Below, in pieces: positions 29,134 through 38,501 of a stretch of 64,000 nt of DNA (positions are counted from its first letter, which is position 1; every line of letters starts with the position of its first letter). The notes under the pieces are model-generated. The model made no database searches. It saw nothing but the letters and a program-made list of their open reading frames with translations, and had not been told where the DNA came from. This stretch comes from Anaerolineae bacterium. Lineage in GTDB: Bacteria; Chloroflexota; Anaerolineae; Aggregatilineales; Phototrophicaceae. The stretch lies in NCBI GenBank assembly GCA_013360465.1, contig JABWBO010000037.1, positions 1 to 64,000 on the forward strand. Reading direction: 5' to 3'. The translations under genes were made by a program, and so were the position numbers.

Positions 29134-29915
29134 TCCCCCAGGAGATGCCGGCGCTGAAGGTGGTGATAGCGGGCTATGCGGCATCTTTCCGCTATCCCCA
29201 CTTCGTCCAGGGCATTCATCCGACCTACGAGATGCCGCCTCCGGCAACCCTCTACGGATTGATCGTCGGGGTGCTGGGGGACTATTTCCCGCGCGATGGG
29301 CTGCGCTTCGCTTATCATTTCAGCTATCGGGCGAAGTTCAACGATTACGAACACCTGCATTTTCCGCCTTCAGAGATCAAGAAGCCAGAAGAGCGCGCGC
29401 TCCTCAAACAAATCGACCGCGCATTCGGCGTCGCCGACATGCCCCCGGCGATCAATCCGTTCGTGCGCGAGCTGCTCTTTGAGCCGCGCCTGACGCTCTA
29501 CCTGGACCGGACGGAACTCGACGGAGTCGACCTTGTGGGCGCCTTTCGTCAGCCGCGCTACCCGGTGGTGCTGGGGCGGTCCCAGGATCTCATGACACTG
29601 GGGCCGCCGGAGGTGGTGGCGCTGCGCCAGGCGGAGCGCTGCTATGTCACCGGCACGCTGCTCTCGCTGGAAGACGCGGCGGTCATCGGCGGGCAGTTCT
29701 ACGCGGTCACCATGCCGCGCTACATCTCGCCGGCGCGGCAACCGGAATGGGCGCAGTACGCCGTCCTGCCCGAGTCGCGCCGACCGCCCATCTTCCCGGA
29801 CGACGCCCTGCTGAGCGCCGGTGGGGCGCTGAACTGGTGGGTGGACCCGGCAGAGCCGCACCCCTGGGACCCGACCCTGCCGCGCGCCGTTTACTGGCAT
29901 TCCTGGAGCGCCTGA
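29130..29915 (+). CDS. cas5: Cascade subunit Cas5 (type I-B, Cas5t-like)
   Basis: A 261-residue RAMP-fold protein. The ATG at 29130 overlaps the cas7 stop; an ATG at 29145 is an alternative. The N-terminal KVVIAGYAASFRYPHFVQG and THP-like IHPTYEMPPPATLYGLIVGV segments are the Cas5 signature, in which the first strand contacts the 5' handle of the crRNA. The C-terminus ends in FPDDALLSAGGALNWWVDP, shared by Cas5t proteins. It sits between cas7 and cas3, as expected for the subtype. Confidence 0.92.
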   Translation: MIPQEMPALKVVIAGYAASFRYPHFVQGIHPTYEMPPPATLYGLIVGVLGDYFPRDGLRFAYHFSYRAKFNDYEHLHFPPSEIKKPEERALLKQIDRAFGVADMPPAINPFVRELLFEPRLTLYLDRTELDGVDLVGAFRQPRYPVVLGRSQDLMTLGPPEVVALRQAERCYVTGTLLSLEDAAVIGGQFYAVTMPRYISPARQPEWAQYAVLPESRRPPIFPDDALLSAGGALNWWVDPAEPHPWDPTLPRAVYWHSWSA

Positions 29916-29917
29916 CT

Positions 29918-32347
29918 GTGGAACACATTCCGCCAGAACTGAATCCTGATTTCATCGACGGGATCAAAGCCAAGAGCCGCGATATGGGCGGCGACACGCT
30001 GGCGCAGCATACCTGGGCGGTGCTGGCTCGTCTTGCCGACCAGCGAAGGCTGCGCCCCCATCTGGCGGAGCAGTTCGGCGACCCGCGCTTGTGGCTCCGC
30101 CTCTACTGGGGCTGCTTTCTGCATGATTTCGGCAAGGCGGCGGCGGGGTTTCAGGAACGCCTGCAAGACGACCCGCCGCCGAATGACTGGTCGGAGGGGC
30201 GGCACCGCCACGAGGTGCTGTCCCTCGCCTTCGTGGACTGGATGTTCCCGCGCGATCACCCGGATCGTCTACCAATCATCGGGGTGATCGCCGCGCATCA
30301 CAAGGACCTGAACGGCGAGAACGGCATCCTGCCGCGCTACGGCGCGATCCGCTATGACGACCGGCAGCGCGCCCGCCTTCAGTTCCTCATCGACCAGCTC
30401 GACAGCCCCACAATCGATGGGCTGTGGCGCTGGCTGACCGAGTTCGGGAATGCCTGGGCTGCCGCGCTGGGATTCGGCGGCGCAGAGTCGATCCAGCCCG
30501 CACGTCGCGCCGTGAACACTCAATCGATCATGGGCGCACTTGATGATCTGGTCGATTACGCTCAGGATCAGCGCGGCACAGCAGTGTCGATCACTCTGCG
30601 CGGCCTGATCCTCACGGCCGACCACGCGGCCTCTGCCAACACCGATCCGTTCCCCAACATGCCGCTGAATGAGGCGGTCGCCGCGAAGCCAACGCAGGGA
30701 TTCACGCTGCGGCGTCACCAGACGGCGGCACGCGAAACCGCGGCTGGGTCCCATCTACTGATCGCGCCTACCGGCAGCGGCAAAACCGAAGCGGCGCTGC
30801 TGTGGGCGGCGCGTCAGATGGCGCTGTATCCGTCGGCGCGGCTGTTCTACACCCTGCCGTACCAGGCGAGCATGAACGCGATGGCGGACCGGCTGTGGAC
30901 GCGCTACTTCCGCAGGGGCGATTCTGCCGCCGACTTCAGCGACGAGACGGTGAACCGGGCGGTGATGATCCAGCACAGCCGGGCGACGCTGCATCTGTAC
31001 CAGCAGATGATGACAGCCGATTCTGGCGCAGCACCGCGCGCGGTCGCCGATCTGGCGCGGCGGCAGCGGGACCGCGCCCGGCTGAACTTCTATCCGCTGC
31101 AGGTCTTCAGCCCGTACCAGATGCTCAAGGCGGCGTTTTCCCTCAAGGGCTACGAGGCGCTGCTGCTCGATTACACCGGCGGGCTGTTCATCTTCGACGA
31201 GATTCACGCCTATGACCCGGAGCGGCTGGCGCTGATTCTGGAGATGATGCGCTGGCTGCGCGTCACCTTCGGCGCGCGCTTCTTCGTGATGACGGCGACG
31301 CTGCCGCCGCATTTGCAGGCGCGGCTGATGGACGCTTTGGGCATCGGCGCGGACTCGGCGCTGACGGCAGACTCGGCGACCTTCGCCGAGTCGCAGCGGC
31401 ACATCGTCCGGCTGCTGGAGGGGGCGCTGACCGACGACGCGGCGCTGGTGCGTATGCTTGCGGACTACCATCAGGGCAAGACCGTGCTGGTCTGCTGCAA
31501 CCAGGTCCAGCGGGCGCTGGCGCTCTATGACGCCTTACGCGCGCACGTCGAGCCGGAGCGCATCCTGCTGCTGCACAGCCGCTTCAACGGCGGCGACCGC
31601 GCGGACAAGGAGCGGCGGCTGCTGGAAGCGTTTCATCTGCGCCCCGGTTGGCAGGCGCGCGGCGGACGCCCGCCCTGCATCGTGGTGGCGACGCAGGTGA
31701 TCGAGGTCAGCCTGGATGTCGATTTCGACACGATCTACACGGAACCCGCGCCGCTGGAAGCCCTGATCCAGCGTTTTGGACGGGTGAACCGCGCGCGCGC
31801 TGACCATGCGCTGGTCGATGTCCACGTCATGCGTCAACCCGTCGAGGGCGGCGATGTCTTGCCTTACGATGAAGCGCTGGTGCGGCGCAGCCTGGGGACG
31901 CTGGAACAGCGCTGCGCCGACCGTCCCATCGACGAGGGGCAGGTGAGCGCCATGCTCGGCGAGATCTACCAGGGCGACCTGCTGGCGGATTGGGACAGGC
32001 GCTTCGAGGGCAAGACGCGCGACCTGCGCCGCATCCTGCAAGCCATGCGCCCCTTCCAATCTGCCGATGAGGCGACCTTCCAGCAGTTCTACCAGATGTT
32101 CGACGGTGTGCAGGTGCTGCCGCTGGAGAACGAGAACGACTTTCTCGACGCCTGGGAAAACAGGGGTTTCCTTGATGCCAGCCGCTTCCTGGTGAACATC
32201 AGCTGGCGTCAGTACGCTATGCTCCGGTCGCGCGGAAGACTGATGGGAACGGGCGAACGCGACGACATCCCCCGCGCCGATGTGCCGTATGATCCTGAAC
32301 GGGGACTTGATCTGTATCACGAAGCAGTGGAGGATAGCGACGAATGA
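29918..32347 (+). CDS. cas3: Cas3 nuclease-helicase (HD plus DExH)
   Basis: About 809 residues from a GTG at 29918, 2 bp after the cas5 stop. The frame is open further upstream inside cas5, but that part is not Cas3-like. The N-terminal HD nuclease has the sequence LHDFGKAAAGFQ, HRHEVLSLAFVDWM and AAHHKDLNG. The helicase has LIAPTGSGKTEAALLWA (Walker A), FIFDEIHAYD (DExH) and TQVIEVSLDVDFD with RFGRVNR (motifs V/VI). The enzyme unwinds and degrades target DNA after Cascade binding. All key residues are present and it should be active. Confidence 0.95.
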   Translation: MEHIPPELNPDFIDGIKAKSRDMGGDTLAQHTWAVLARLADQRRLRPHLAEQFGDPRLWLRLYWGCFLHDFGKAAAGFQERLQDDPPPNDWSEGRHRHEVLSLAFVDWMFPRDHPDRLPIIGVIAAHHKDLNGENGILPRYGAIRYDDRQRARLQFLIDQLDSPTIDGLWRWLTEFGNAWAAALGFGGAESIQPARRAVNTQSIMGALDDLVDYAQDQRGTAVSITLRGLILTADHAASANTDPFPNMPLNEAVAAKPTQGFTLRRHQTAARETAAGSHLLIAPTGSGKTEAALLWAARQMALYPSARLFYTLPYQASMNAMADRLWTRYFRRGDSAADFSDETVNRAVMIQHSRATLHLYQQMMTADSGAAPRAVADLARRQRDRARLNFYPLQVFSPYQMLKAAFSLKGYEALLLDYTGGLFIFDEIHAYDPERLALILEMMRWLRVTFGARFFVMTATLPPHLQARLMDALGIGADSALTADSATFAESQRHIVRLLEGALTDDAALVRMLADYHQGKTVLVCCNQVQRALALYDALRAHVEPERILLLHSRFNGGDRADKERRLLEAFHLRPGWQARGGRPPCIVVATQVIEVSLDVDFDTIYTEPAPLEALIQRFGRVNRARADHALVDVHVMRQPVEGGDVLPYDEALVRRSLGTLEQRCADRPIDEGQVSAMLGEIYQGDLLADWDRRFEGKTRDLRRILQAMRPFQSADEATFQQFYQMFDGVQVLPLENENDFLDAWENRGFLDASRFLVNISWRQYAMLRSRGRLMGTGERDDIPRADVPYDPERGLDLYHEAVEDSDE

Positions 32348-33309
32348 CCGATCACCTGACGCTGATGGGCGGTCTTTCCGTGCTGCACCTGCGTTTCACC
32401 GTCGAAGCGGAGTCGCCGGTGTACTTCGATGCCCAGCCCGGCTCGGCGCTGCGCGGGGCGCTGTACACCTACATGCGCCGACATTATTGCAGCGAGGCTT
32501 CCGGCTTCGCGGGCGAGAATCATCAGCAGGAGTGCCCGGTGTGCTGGCTGTTGGCACTGGAAGATGAGGAGCGGATGCGCGGACGGAACCTGCCGCGCCC
32601 GCTGACCCTTCAGCCGCCGGCGCCGGGGGAATATGCGCGGGGGGCGCGCTTCACCTTTGGCGTCACGCTGATCGGCAGGGCGCAGCGCTTGATGATCTAC
32701 CTGCTTCGGGCGGGAGGGCAGATCGGACGCATCGGAGTTGGCAAAGGGCGCGGAACCTTCCGGCTGATCGATATCGCCGAATACAGCCCGCTGCTCGACA
32801 CCGCGCGCTCGCTCCAGCAGGATCAGTCAGTTTGGCGGACGACGCTCCATGTCGATGCGCCGCGCATCGAGGAGTGCGCCGGTATGGGCACGCCGGACCG
32901 GGTGACTCTGCACCTGCTGACGCCAATGCGGCTGATCGCCGACAAGACGCGGCAGCGTTCGGTGAACCCGGTGACGCTGAGCCAGCGGCTGATCGAGCGC
33001 TGTCAGGACCTGGTGACGTATTATGGGGAAGGCGAACCGCCGGCGCGCGAAGCCTGGATCGCCGCCGCCGGCGCGCTGCGGACGCACGCCGAAACGGTGC
33101 GCATCGCCTATGATGAGACGGAGTGGGTCGAAGCATGGAGCGGCAGCCGGCGGCAGGATCATCTGACGCCGATCGGCGGATTGACCGGCGTCGTGCGCTT
33201 CGAGGGTGAAGGCGTGGCGGCGCTGCGCCCCTGGCTGCTGTGGGGGCAAAGCCTTCACGTGGGGAAGGATGCGGTTAAGGGGAACGGCTGGTATCGCGTT
33301 CTCGCCTGA
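32344..33309 (+). CDS. cas6: CRISPR pre-crRNA endoribonuclease Cas6 of the type I-B operon
   Basis: A 321-residue RAMP protein overlapping the cas3 stop by 4 bp. It contains PVYFDAQPGSALRGALYTYM, RRHYC...CPVCWLL, the mid-protein IGRIGVGKGRGTFRL and, at the C-terminus, WGQSLHVGKDAVKGNGWYRV, the glycine-rich loop of Cas6 enzymes. It would cut pre-crRNA within the repeats to leave an 8-nt 5' handle. It is the closest cas6 to array 2, whose leader begins right after it. Two more Cas6-like genes occur in the type III operon. Confidence 0.88.
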   Translation: MTDHLTLMGGLSVLHLRFTVEAESPVYFDAQPGSALRGALYTYMRRHYCSEASGFAGENHQQECPVCWLLALEDEERMRGRNLPRPLTLQPPAPGEYARGARFTFGVTLIGRAQRLMIYLLRAGGQIGRIGVGKGRGTFRLIDIAEYSPLLDTARSLQQDQSVWRTTLHVDAPRIEECAGMGTPDRVTLHLLTPMRLIADKTRQRSVNPVTLSQRLIERCQDLVTYYGEGEPPAREAWIAAAGALRTHAETVRIAYDETEWVEAWSGSRRQDHLTPIGGLTGVVRFEGEGVAALRPWLLWGQSLHVGKDAVKGNGWYRVLA

Positions 33310-33478
33310 CGAAACTCGGCGCAGGAAACGCGCAGAAAACGAGTTTCGATCCACAGCGCCGGAAACGGCTCATTTCTTATGAAGGCGGAACAAAAATGAC
33401 TTGCTACAAGCCCCGTTTTGGCGTAGAGTCATGGTTACAGGTCAAAAATGACCTGGGAGTGTATTTTGGAGGATCGCG
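33310..33478 (+). promoter_or_regulatory. Leader of CRISPR array 2
   Basis: This 169-bp AT-richer stretch lies between the cas6 stop and the first array 2 repeat, on the correct side for an array read on the plus strand. It contains a short palindrome GGTCAAAAATGACC at about 33440-33453, and AAAAATGAC also occurs at about 33393. No open reading frame is convincing. It should carry the promoter and spacer-integration signals. Confidence 0.65.
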
Positions 33479-35420
33479 GCTTCACCGAACATCGACCCGC
33501 AGAGGGTATTGAAACCACGCAGCGAGAGACGATCCATTTCGCCACATTGGCTTCACCGAACATCGACCCGCAGAGGGTATTGAAACGGTGATTCCCGCTC
33601 AGTACCTCGTAGACTGGATCGGCTTCACCGAACATCGACCCGCAGAGGGTATTGAAACTGCCGGGCTGCCAGCATACGCAGCGCCAGCACAATAAGCTTC
33701 ACCGAACATCGACCCGCAGAGGGTATTGAAACACGGCAGGAAGCCCGGAACCGTATGCGGCAAGCGTCGCTTCACCGAACATCGACCCGCAGAGGGTATT
33801 GAAACCTGTCGGGCTATGTGCGCGGCGATGGCATGATCTCGAGCTTCACCGAACATCGACCCGCAGAGGAAAGCCTTGAGGGCGAGCTTCACCGAACATC
33901 GACCCGCAGAGGGTATTGAAACTACAGAAGCGCCTTGATGAGCAGTTGGAAAGCATTGGCTTCACCGAACATCGACCCGCAGAGGGTATTGAAACACCGT
34001 GCCATCGCCAACGCTATCGGCAACCGTGATGCGCTTCACCGAACATCGACCCGCAGAGGGTATTGAAACGCACCCTGGTCTGCACGTTCACAGTGGACAG
34101 TACACGCTTCACCGAACATCGACCCGCAGAGGGTATTGAAACTAAACAAAGCGCTGCGGCGTGCTGTCAGCATAGGGGGGCTTCACCGAACATCGACCCG
34201 CAGAGGGTATTGAAACAGTTCGTCCTGACGCTGCTGCTCAGCGAGGTAAGCCGCTTCACCGAACATCGACCCGCAGAGGGTATTGAAACCTGGCGCGCCA
34301 GCGTGACGGGATCGGCGGACGGGCTGCTTCACCGAACATCGACCCGCAGAGGGTATTGAAACCTGTCGGGCTATGTGCGCGGCGATGGCATGATCTCGAG
34401 CTTCACCGAACATCGACCCGCAGATGATCTCGAGCTTCACCGAACATCGACCCGCAGAGGGTATTGAAACATGTGGTCAAGGTGTACAGCATCGTCTACC
34501 TGAACGAGCTTCACCGAACATCGACCCGCAGAGGGTATTGAAACGACATCTACACGTCGGCGGTGAAGTTCGTCGGCTACGCTTCACCGAACATCGACCC
34601 GCAGAGGGTATTGAAACGGCGTGCACCACCTCGGTGTCCAGGTCGATTTCCCAGAGCTTCACCGAACATCGACCCGCAGAGGGTATTGAAACCTTCAGTC
34701 AGGACCGGCTTTAATTCCTTCGGCGCGGGCTTCACCGAACATCGACCCGCAGAGGGTATTGAAACGATACGTTGGCGGTCCATTCAATCAACAGACCGTC
34801 CGCTTCACCGAACATCGACCCGCAGAGGGTATTGAAACCCTGGTGGTCGTCAGGATTGCGGTCCTGCGGCTCATGCTTCACCGAACATCGACCCGCAGAG
34901 GGTATTGAAACCTTCGTCGGACGACCGGCTTGGCGTTGACCAGTCCTTGCTTCACCGAACATCGACCCGCAGAGGGTATTGAAACCGTTCGCGGGCGTCG
35001 CCTTGCCCAACGGCACAAACGAGCTTCACCGAACATCGACCCGCAGAGGGTATTGAAACTATATGGAACAGCGCGGGGATGCATGGTATTTGGCTAGCTT
35101 CACCGAACATCGACCCGCAGAGGGTATTGAAACGCGGCCAGCAGCGCGGAGTAAATCGGCGCGACGCGGGGCTTCACCGAACATCGACCCGCAGAGGGTA
35201 TTGAAACGTGTACGGGCGGATGATCCGCGAGGCGACACTAATCGCTTCACCGAACATCGACCCGTAGAGGGTATTGAAACCGCGCCTCCGCCTCTTCGTA
35301 TATGTGCACCATAACAAGCTTCACCGAACATCGACCCGCAGAGGGTATTGAAACAAATCATGGGAGTAGGGCTGAACGTGGACGACGAACGCTTCACCGA
35401 ACATCGACCCGCAGAGGGTA
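33479..35420 (+). CRISPR. CRISPR array 2: 28 repeat units of 37 bp, three truncated
   Basis: Units run from 33479-33515 to 35391-35420. Each full unit begins GCTTCACCGAACATCGACCC and ends GGGTATTGAAAC, so it has a CCC-GCAGA-GGG mini-hairpin and the ATTGAAAC handle on the plus strand. Spacers are mostly 34-38 bp. Three units are incomplete: 33843-33869, 34400-34424 and the terminal 35391-35420, which loses TTGAAAC. The unit at 35244 has a C-to-T change (CCCGTAGAGG). The 37-bp spacer at 33806-33842 recurs exactly at 34363-34399. The repeat differs from that of array 1 except for the handle, so the two arrays belong to different repeat families. Confidence 0.97.
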
Positions 35421-35512
35421 CAACCGCCAGATTGGACCTACCAAATTCGCAGCACTTGCAAGAGGGTGATGCTACGCTGAAATCAACGACAAACGGCGAG
35501 GATCACAGTCCT

Positions 35513-36532
35513 ATGGCAATTGTCTCCCACCTGATTGCGGATTCGTTTGGGTCGCACATCGGCAAGTACAGCGAACGGCTGAAAATCACCCGCAATGGCG
35601 AGACGCTGGCGCAGGCTCCGCTGCTGCATCTGCAATCGCTGCACATCACCAGCCGAGGCATCAGCATCTCCGCCGATGCGCTGGAAGCCTGTTGTGAGCG
35701 AGGAATTCCTGTCCACTTCCTCGATTCGCAGGGGTCACCTTACGCCAACATCTACGCCGCCGCCCTCACCGGCACGGTGCGTACCCGAAGAGAACAGCTC
35801 CGCGCCTATGACGACGAGCGCGGGGCGCTCCTGGGCGTCGCTATCGCGCGGGGCAAGATCGAAAATGCGCGGATCACCCTCAAGTACTTTGCCAAATCCC
35901 GCCGGGATACAGAGCAGGGCGCGGCGCTGCTCGAAGCGGAAAATGATCTGATCGAGCCGCTGGCGGCGCTGGACCGGCTCGACCGGCTGCACATCGACGA
36001 TCTGCGACCGCACATCCTCGCCGTTGAGGGGCGCGCCGCCCGCTGCTACTGGGATGCCGTCGGTCACATCCTCCCGACGGAATACGGCTGGACCGGCAGA
36101 ACCACGCGCGGCGCGACCGACCCGGTCAACAGCCTGCTGAACTATGGCTATGGCATCCTCTACAGTCAGATCGAGCGCGCCCTGGTGCTGGCGGGTCTCG
36201 ATCCCTTCGCCGGGTTCGTCCACGCGGACCGCCCAGGCAAGCCCAGCCTGGTCCTGGATCTGATCGAGGAGTTTCGCCAGACGGTGGTGGATCGCGTGGT
36301 CGTGGGGCTGGTCAGCCGGCGCTTCGGGGTCGAGCAGGATGAGCATGGTCGGCTGACGGAGGATGTGCGGCGGAAATATGCCGAACACATCCTCGATCAC
36401 CTGGAGAGCAAGGTCAAAGTGCAGGGCGAACGCTGTACGCTGCGCCACGTCATTCAGACACAGGCGCGTCATCTGGCATCGGCGCTGCGGGGAGAATCCG
36501 CTGCCTATGTCCCTTATCGTGCGGAATGGTGA
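35513..36532 (+). CDS. cas1: Cas1 spacer-integration nuclease
   Basis: A 339-residue protein from the ATG at 35513. The frame extends back into the array but that part is repeat sequence. It contains the Cas1 metal-binding triad in VEGRAARCYWDAV (Glu), GFVHADRPGKPSLV (His) and LDLIEEFRQTVVDR (Asp/Glu). With Cas2 and Cas4 it forms the adaptation complex that inserts new spacers at the leader. The gene starts 92 bp after the last array 2 repeat and ends 3 bp before cas2. It is intact and probably active. Confidence 0.96.
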   Translation: MAIVSHLIADSFGSHIGKYSERLKITRNGETLAQAPLLHLQSLHITSRGISISADALEACCERGIPVHFLDSQGSPYANIYAAALTGTVRTRREQLRAYDDERGALLGVAIARGKIENARITLKYFAKSRRDTEQGAALLEAENDLIEPLAALDRLDRLHIDDLRPHILAVEGRAARCYWDAVGHILPTEYGWTGRTTRGATDPVNSLLNYGYGILYSQIERALVLAGLDPFAGFVHADRPGKPSLVLDLIEEFRQTVVDRVVVGLVSRRFGVEQDEHGRLTEDVRRKYAEHILDHLESKVKVQGERCTLRHVIQTQARHLASALRGESAAYVPYRAEW

Positions 36533-36535
36533 GCG

Positions 36536-36781
36536 ATGCACCTGCTCGTCTTCTACGACATCTCCAGCGACCGAATCCGGGGCAAGGTTGCCTGCATCTG
36601 CGAGGATTATGGTCTGGATCGCATTCAGCTTTCCGCCTTCTACGGTCGATTGAGCCGCAACCACCGCGAGGAGTTGATGCTCCGGCTCTCCACGGTGCTG
36701 GGCGAGGAGAGCGGACGCATCCAGCTCGTGCCCGTATCGACCGAAACCTGGGCGCAGCGCTTGGAGATCGCCAATGACTGA
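36536..36781 (+). CDS. cas2: Cas2 adaptation protein
   Basis: An 81-residue protein with the typical start HLLVFYDISSDRIRGKVA, where the Asp in YDIS is the conserved metal ligand. It then has RIQLSAFYGRLSRNHREEL and the C-terminal beta strand IQLVPVSTETW. Length is normal for the family. The dimer bridges two Cas1 dimers in the integrase. It lies 3 bp after cas1 and overlaps cas4 by 8 bp. Confidence 0.95.
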   Translation: MHLLVFYDISSDRIRGKVACICEDYGLDRIQLSAFYGRLSRNHREELMLRLSTVLGEESGRIQLVPVSTETWAQRLEIAND

Positions 36782-37379
36782 AGCACAGCAAACAGCGCTG
36801 GACGAGGCAGACTTCTTCACCGTGACCGACCTCAAGCAGTTCGCTTACTGTCCGCGCGTCATCTACTATGAGCGCTGCCTGCCTGGAATTCGACCCCGCA
36901 CCTTCAAGATGGACGCCGGTCACGCGGTACACAAGGAAGAGGGCGAGAAGTCGCGCCGGCGGGTGACCGCATCCTATGGCATTGTCCAGGGCGAGCGGCT
37001 GTTCGAGGTGCGGTTCCGCAGTGAACGGCTTGGGCTGATGGGGGTCCTCGATGAGCTGATCGTCGGCACAGATGGCGCACGAATCCCGGTGGATTACAAG
37101 ATGGCACGTGCCGTCAGCGCCAATCACCGGGTTCAGATCGCGGCTTACGCCATGCTGATCGAGGAAACGTGGAACGTGCCTGTGCCGCGAGGACACATCT
37201 ACCTGATCCCGAAGCGCAGCCCGGTGGAAATTCTCATGACGCCCCGGCTCCGGCAGTCTGTGCGCGAATCCCTGGATGCCCTTCGTAACCTAGTTCAGCG
37301 CGAGGCAGTCCCACCGCCGCCGGCGAAGCGCGCAGTCTGCGCCGGGTGCGAGTTTCGGCGATTCTGCAATGATGTGTGA
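36774..37379 (+). CDS. cas4: Cas4 exonuclease (RecB-like, iron-sulfur)
   Basis: A 201-residue protein. The N-terminal FAYCPRVIYYERCLPG supplies the first cluster cysteine. The RecB nuclease core is visible as GVLDELIV, PVDYKMARAVSANHRVQIAAYA, and the C-terminal CAGCEFRRFCND gives the remaining three cysteines. Cas4 trims pre-spacers so that they carry the right PAM end before integration by Cas1-Cas2. It is the last plus-strand gene of the type I-B locus and meets the type III operon tail to tail. Confidence 0.95.
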   Translation: MTEAQQTALDEADFFTVTDLKQFAYCPRVIYYERCLPGIRPRTFKMDAGHAVHKEEGEKSRRRVTASYGIVQGERLFEVRFRSERLGLMGVLDELIVGTDGARIPVDYKMARAVSANHRVQIAAYAMLIEETWNVPVPRGHIYLIPKRSPVEILMTPRLRQSVRESLDALRNLVQREAVPPPPAKRAVCAGCEFRRFCNDV

Positions 37380-37397
37380 GCTTCCGAAGCAGACTCT

Positions 37398-38309
37398 TCA
37401 CGCCCACGCCATGCCCATGCCGTTGGTCGTCTTGCGCCCGATGCCGCTGTAGTAGGCGAAATCGACCAGCAGGCTGACCGTCCGTGCGAACCACACGAAA
37501 TCGCGGCGCAGCAGCGCTTCCAGCTCCGGTTGGTGCTTCTTCAGGTGGTCGCTGGCGCGCAGCAGGTCGAACGCCGCTTCCCCCACAAAGCCTGCCTCGG
37601 TGCTGCCCTGTTTGCCCTTGTAGGTCGCCGTCTCCAGGCGATAGCCGCTGATGACGATGTGGTGGGTTAGGAAGACCATCACCTGATCCTCCGGCAGATC
37701 GCGCAGGCGGTGGGAGGTGAAGGCGATCCAGCGATTGAGCAGACTGCCGAAGACCAGATCAGGGCGCGGCAGGGGGAAGACTACGCCGCTGGAGCGGAAC
37801 GTCGTGGCGCTGCGAAAGGTCAGCGCGAAGCTGCGCGCCGGCTCGACCTCGCGGTTGCGGTCGATGAGCTGCTGATAGCTGCACCGCCCCGGCAGGCGCG
37901 ACTCATCCCACACCACCGCCTGGACCTGCCAGAGCGTGTGGTCGATCTCGACGGTGACGATCCCCCCGCTCGCCAAGGAATCAACGGTGGTCTGGCGGTA
38001 GCGCTCCAGCGCCGCGACGGTGGCGGCGGAGAGCGCTGTGAAGCGCACCCAGCACAGATCGCCTTCCTCCAGGTCGCCGAAATGCACCCCTTCGCCGCGC
38101 ATCAGCCCGCTGGCGGTGAAAGGCTTTTCCGCGCCCTCGTCGTGGATGTCCACCGCCAGCGCCGGGTCGCAGGCGTCGAGGAGCGTCAGCCCCAGGCGGA
38201 AGATCGCCCGTCCCATGTGGTTGTAGATGTGGGTCGGGCGCGGCGCGCGGATGTGGATGAGGAGCGCAGCCAGATCGATGATGGTGGGGTTCCCCGGCGG
38301 CATCGTCAC
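37398..38309 (-). CDS. cas6: Cas6-family pre-crRNA endoribonuclease, distal gene of type III operon
   Basis: A 303-residue RAMP protein from the ATG at 38309. The N-terminal LAALLIHIRAPRPTHIYNHMGRA includes a possible catalytic-type His, and the C-terminal DFAYYSGIGRKTTNGMGMAW is the glycine-rich Cas6 loop. The middle PLPRPDLVFGSLLNRWIAF is shared with the neighbouring gene at 38502, so the two are relatives. It would mature crRNAs for the type III complex, possibly from array 1 or array 3 transcripts. An 86-bp copy of its 5' region (38168-38253) lies at 46760-46845. Confidence 0.85.
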   Translation of the reverse strand: MTMPPGNPTIIDLAALLIHIRAPRPTHIYNHMGRAIFRLGLTLLDACDPALAVDIHDEGAEKPFTASGLMRGEGVHFGDLEEGDLCWVRFTALSAATVAALERYRQTTVDSLASGGIVTVEIDHTLWQVQAVVWDESRLPGRCSYQQLIDRNREVEPARSFALTFRSATTFRSSGVVFPLPRPDLVFGSLLNRWIAFTSHRLRDLPEDQVMVFLTHHIVISGYRLETATYKGKQGSTEAGFVGEAAFDLLRASDHLKKHQPELEALLRRDFVWFARTVSLLVDFAYYSGIGRKTTNGMGMAWA

Positions 38310-38396
38310 GGCGTCCTCCTGACGGCTGGCGGATTCCGTCGGTGAGTATAGCGGGTTCCTGGGGAAGCCGCGCGGAGGCGTGCGATGTCGTGCATG

Positions 38397-38422
38397 TCGA
38401 AATCCCCCGAAGGGGCAATCAC
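38397..38422. repeat. Solitary half-repeat resembling array 1
   Basis: Between the two cas6-like genes, CGAAATCCCCCGAAGGGG followed by CAATCACC matches the first half of the array 1 repeat, including the hairpin core. No second copy or spacer lies beside it. It could be a CRISPR relic or a hairpin site used by Cas6. The 192-bp gap between the genes holds nothing else that I recognise. Confidence 0.4.
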
Positions 38423-38501
38423 CTGCTGCAACCGCCTTCGCAACTGGTCCGCGATGAAACTCGTCTCCTGCGCGATTCGTCGAGGAGTTTTGTCACGTCC
38501 A

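Noticed and set aside
33435-35397. Short open frames across array 2 with repeating SIPSAGRCSVK or FTEHRPAEGIET peptides
   Set aside because: These are again repeat translations within the CRISPR array. There is no start signal and no codon bias.
35735-36835. 366-codon open frame on the minus strand opposite cas1 and cas2
   Set aside because: It is a shadow of cas1/cas2. The plus-strand proteins have all catalytic motifs, while the antisense translation shows none.
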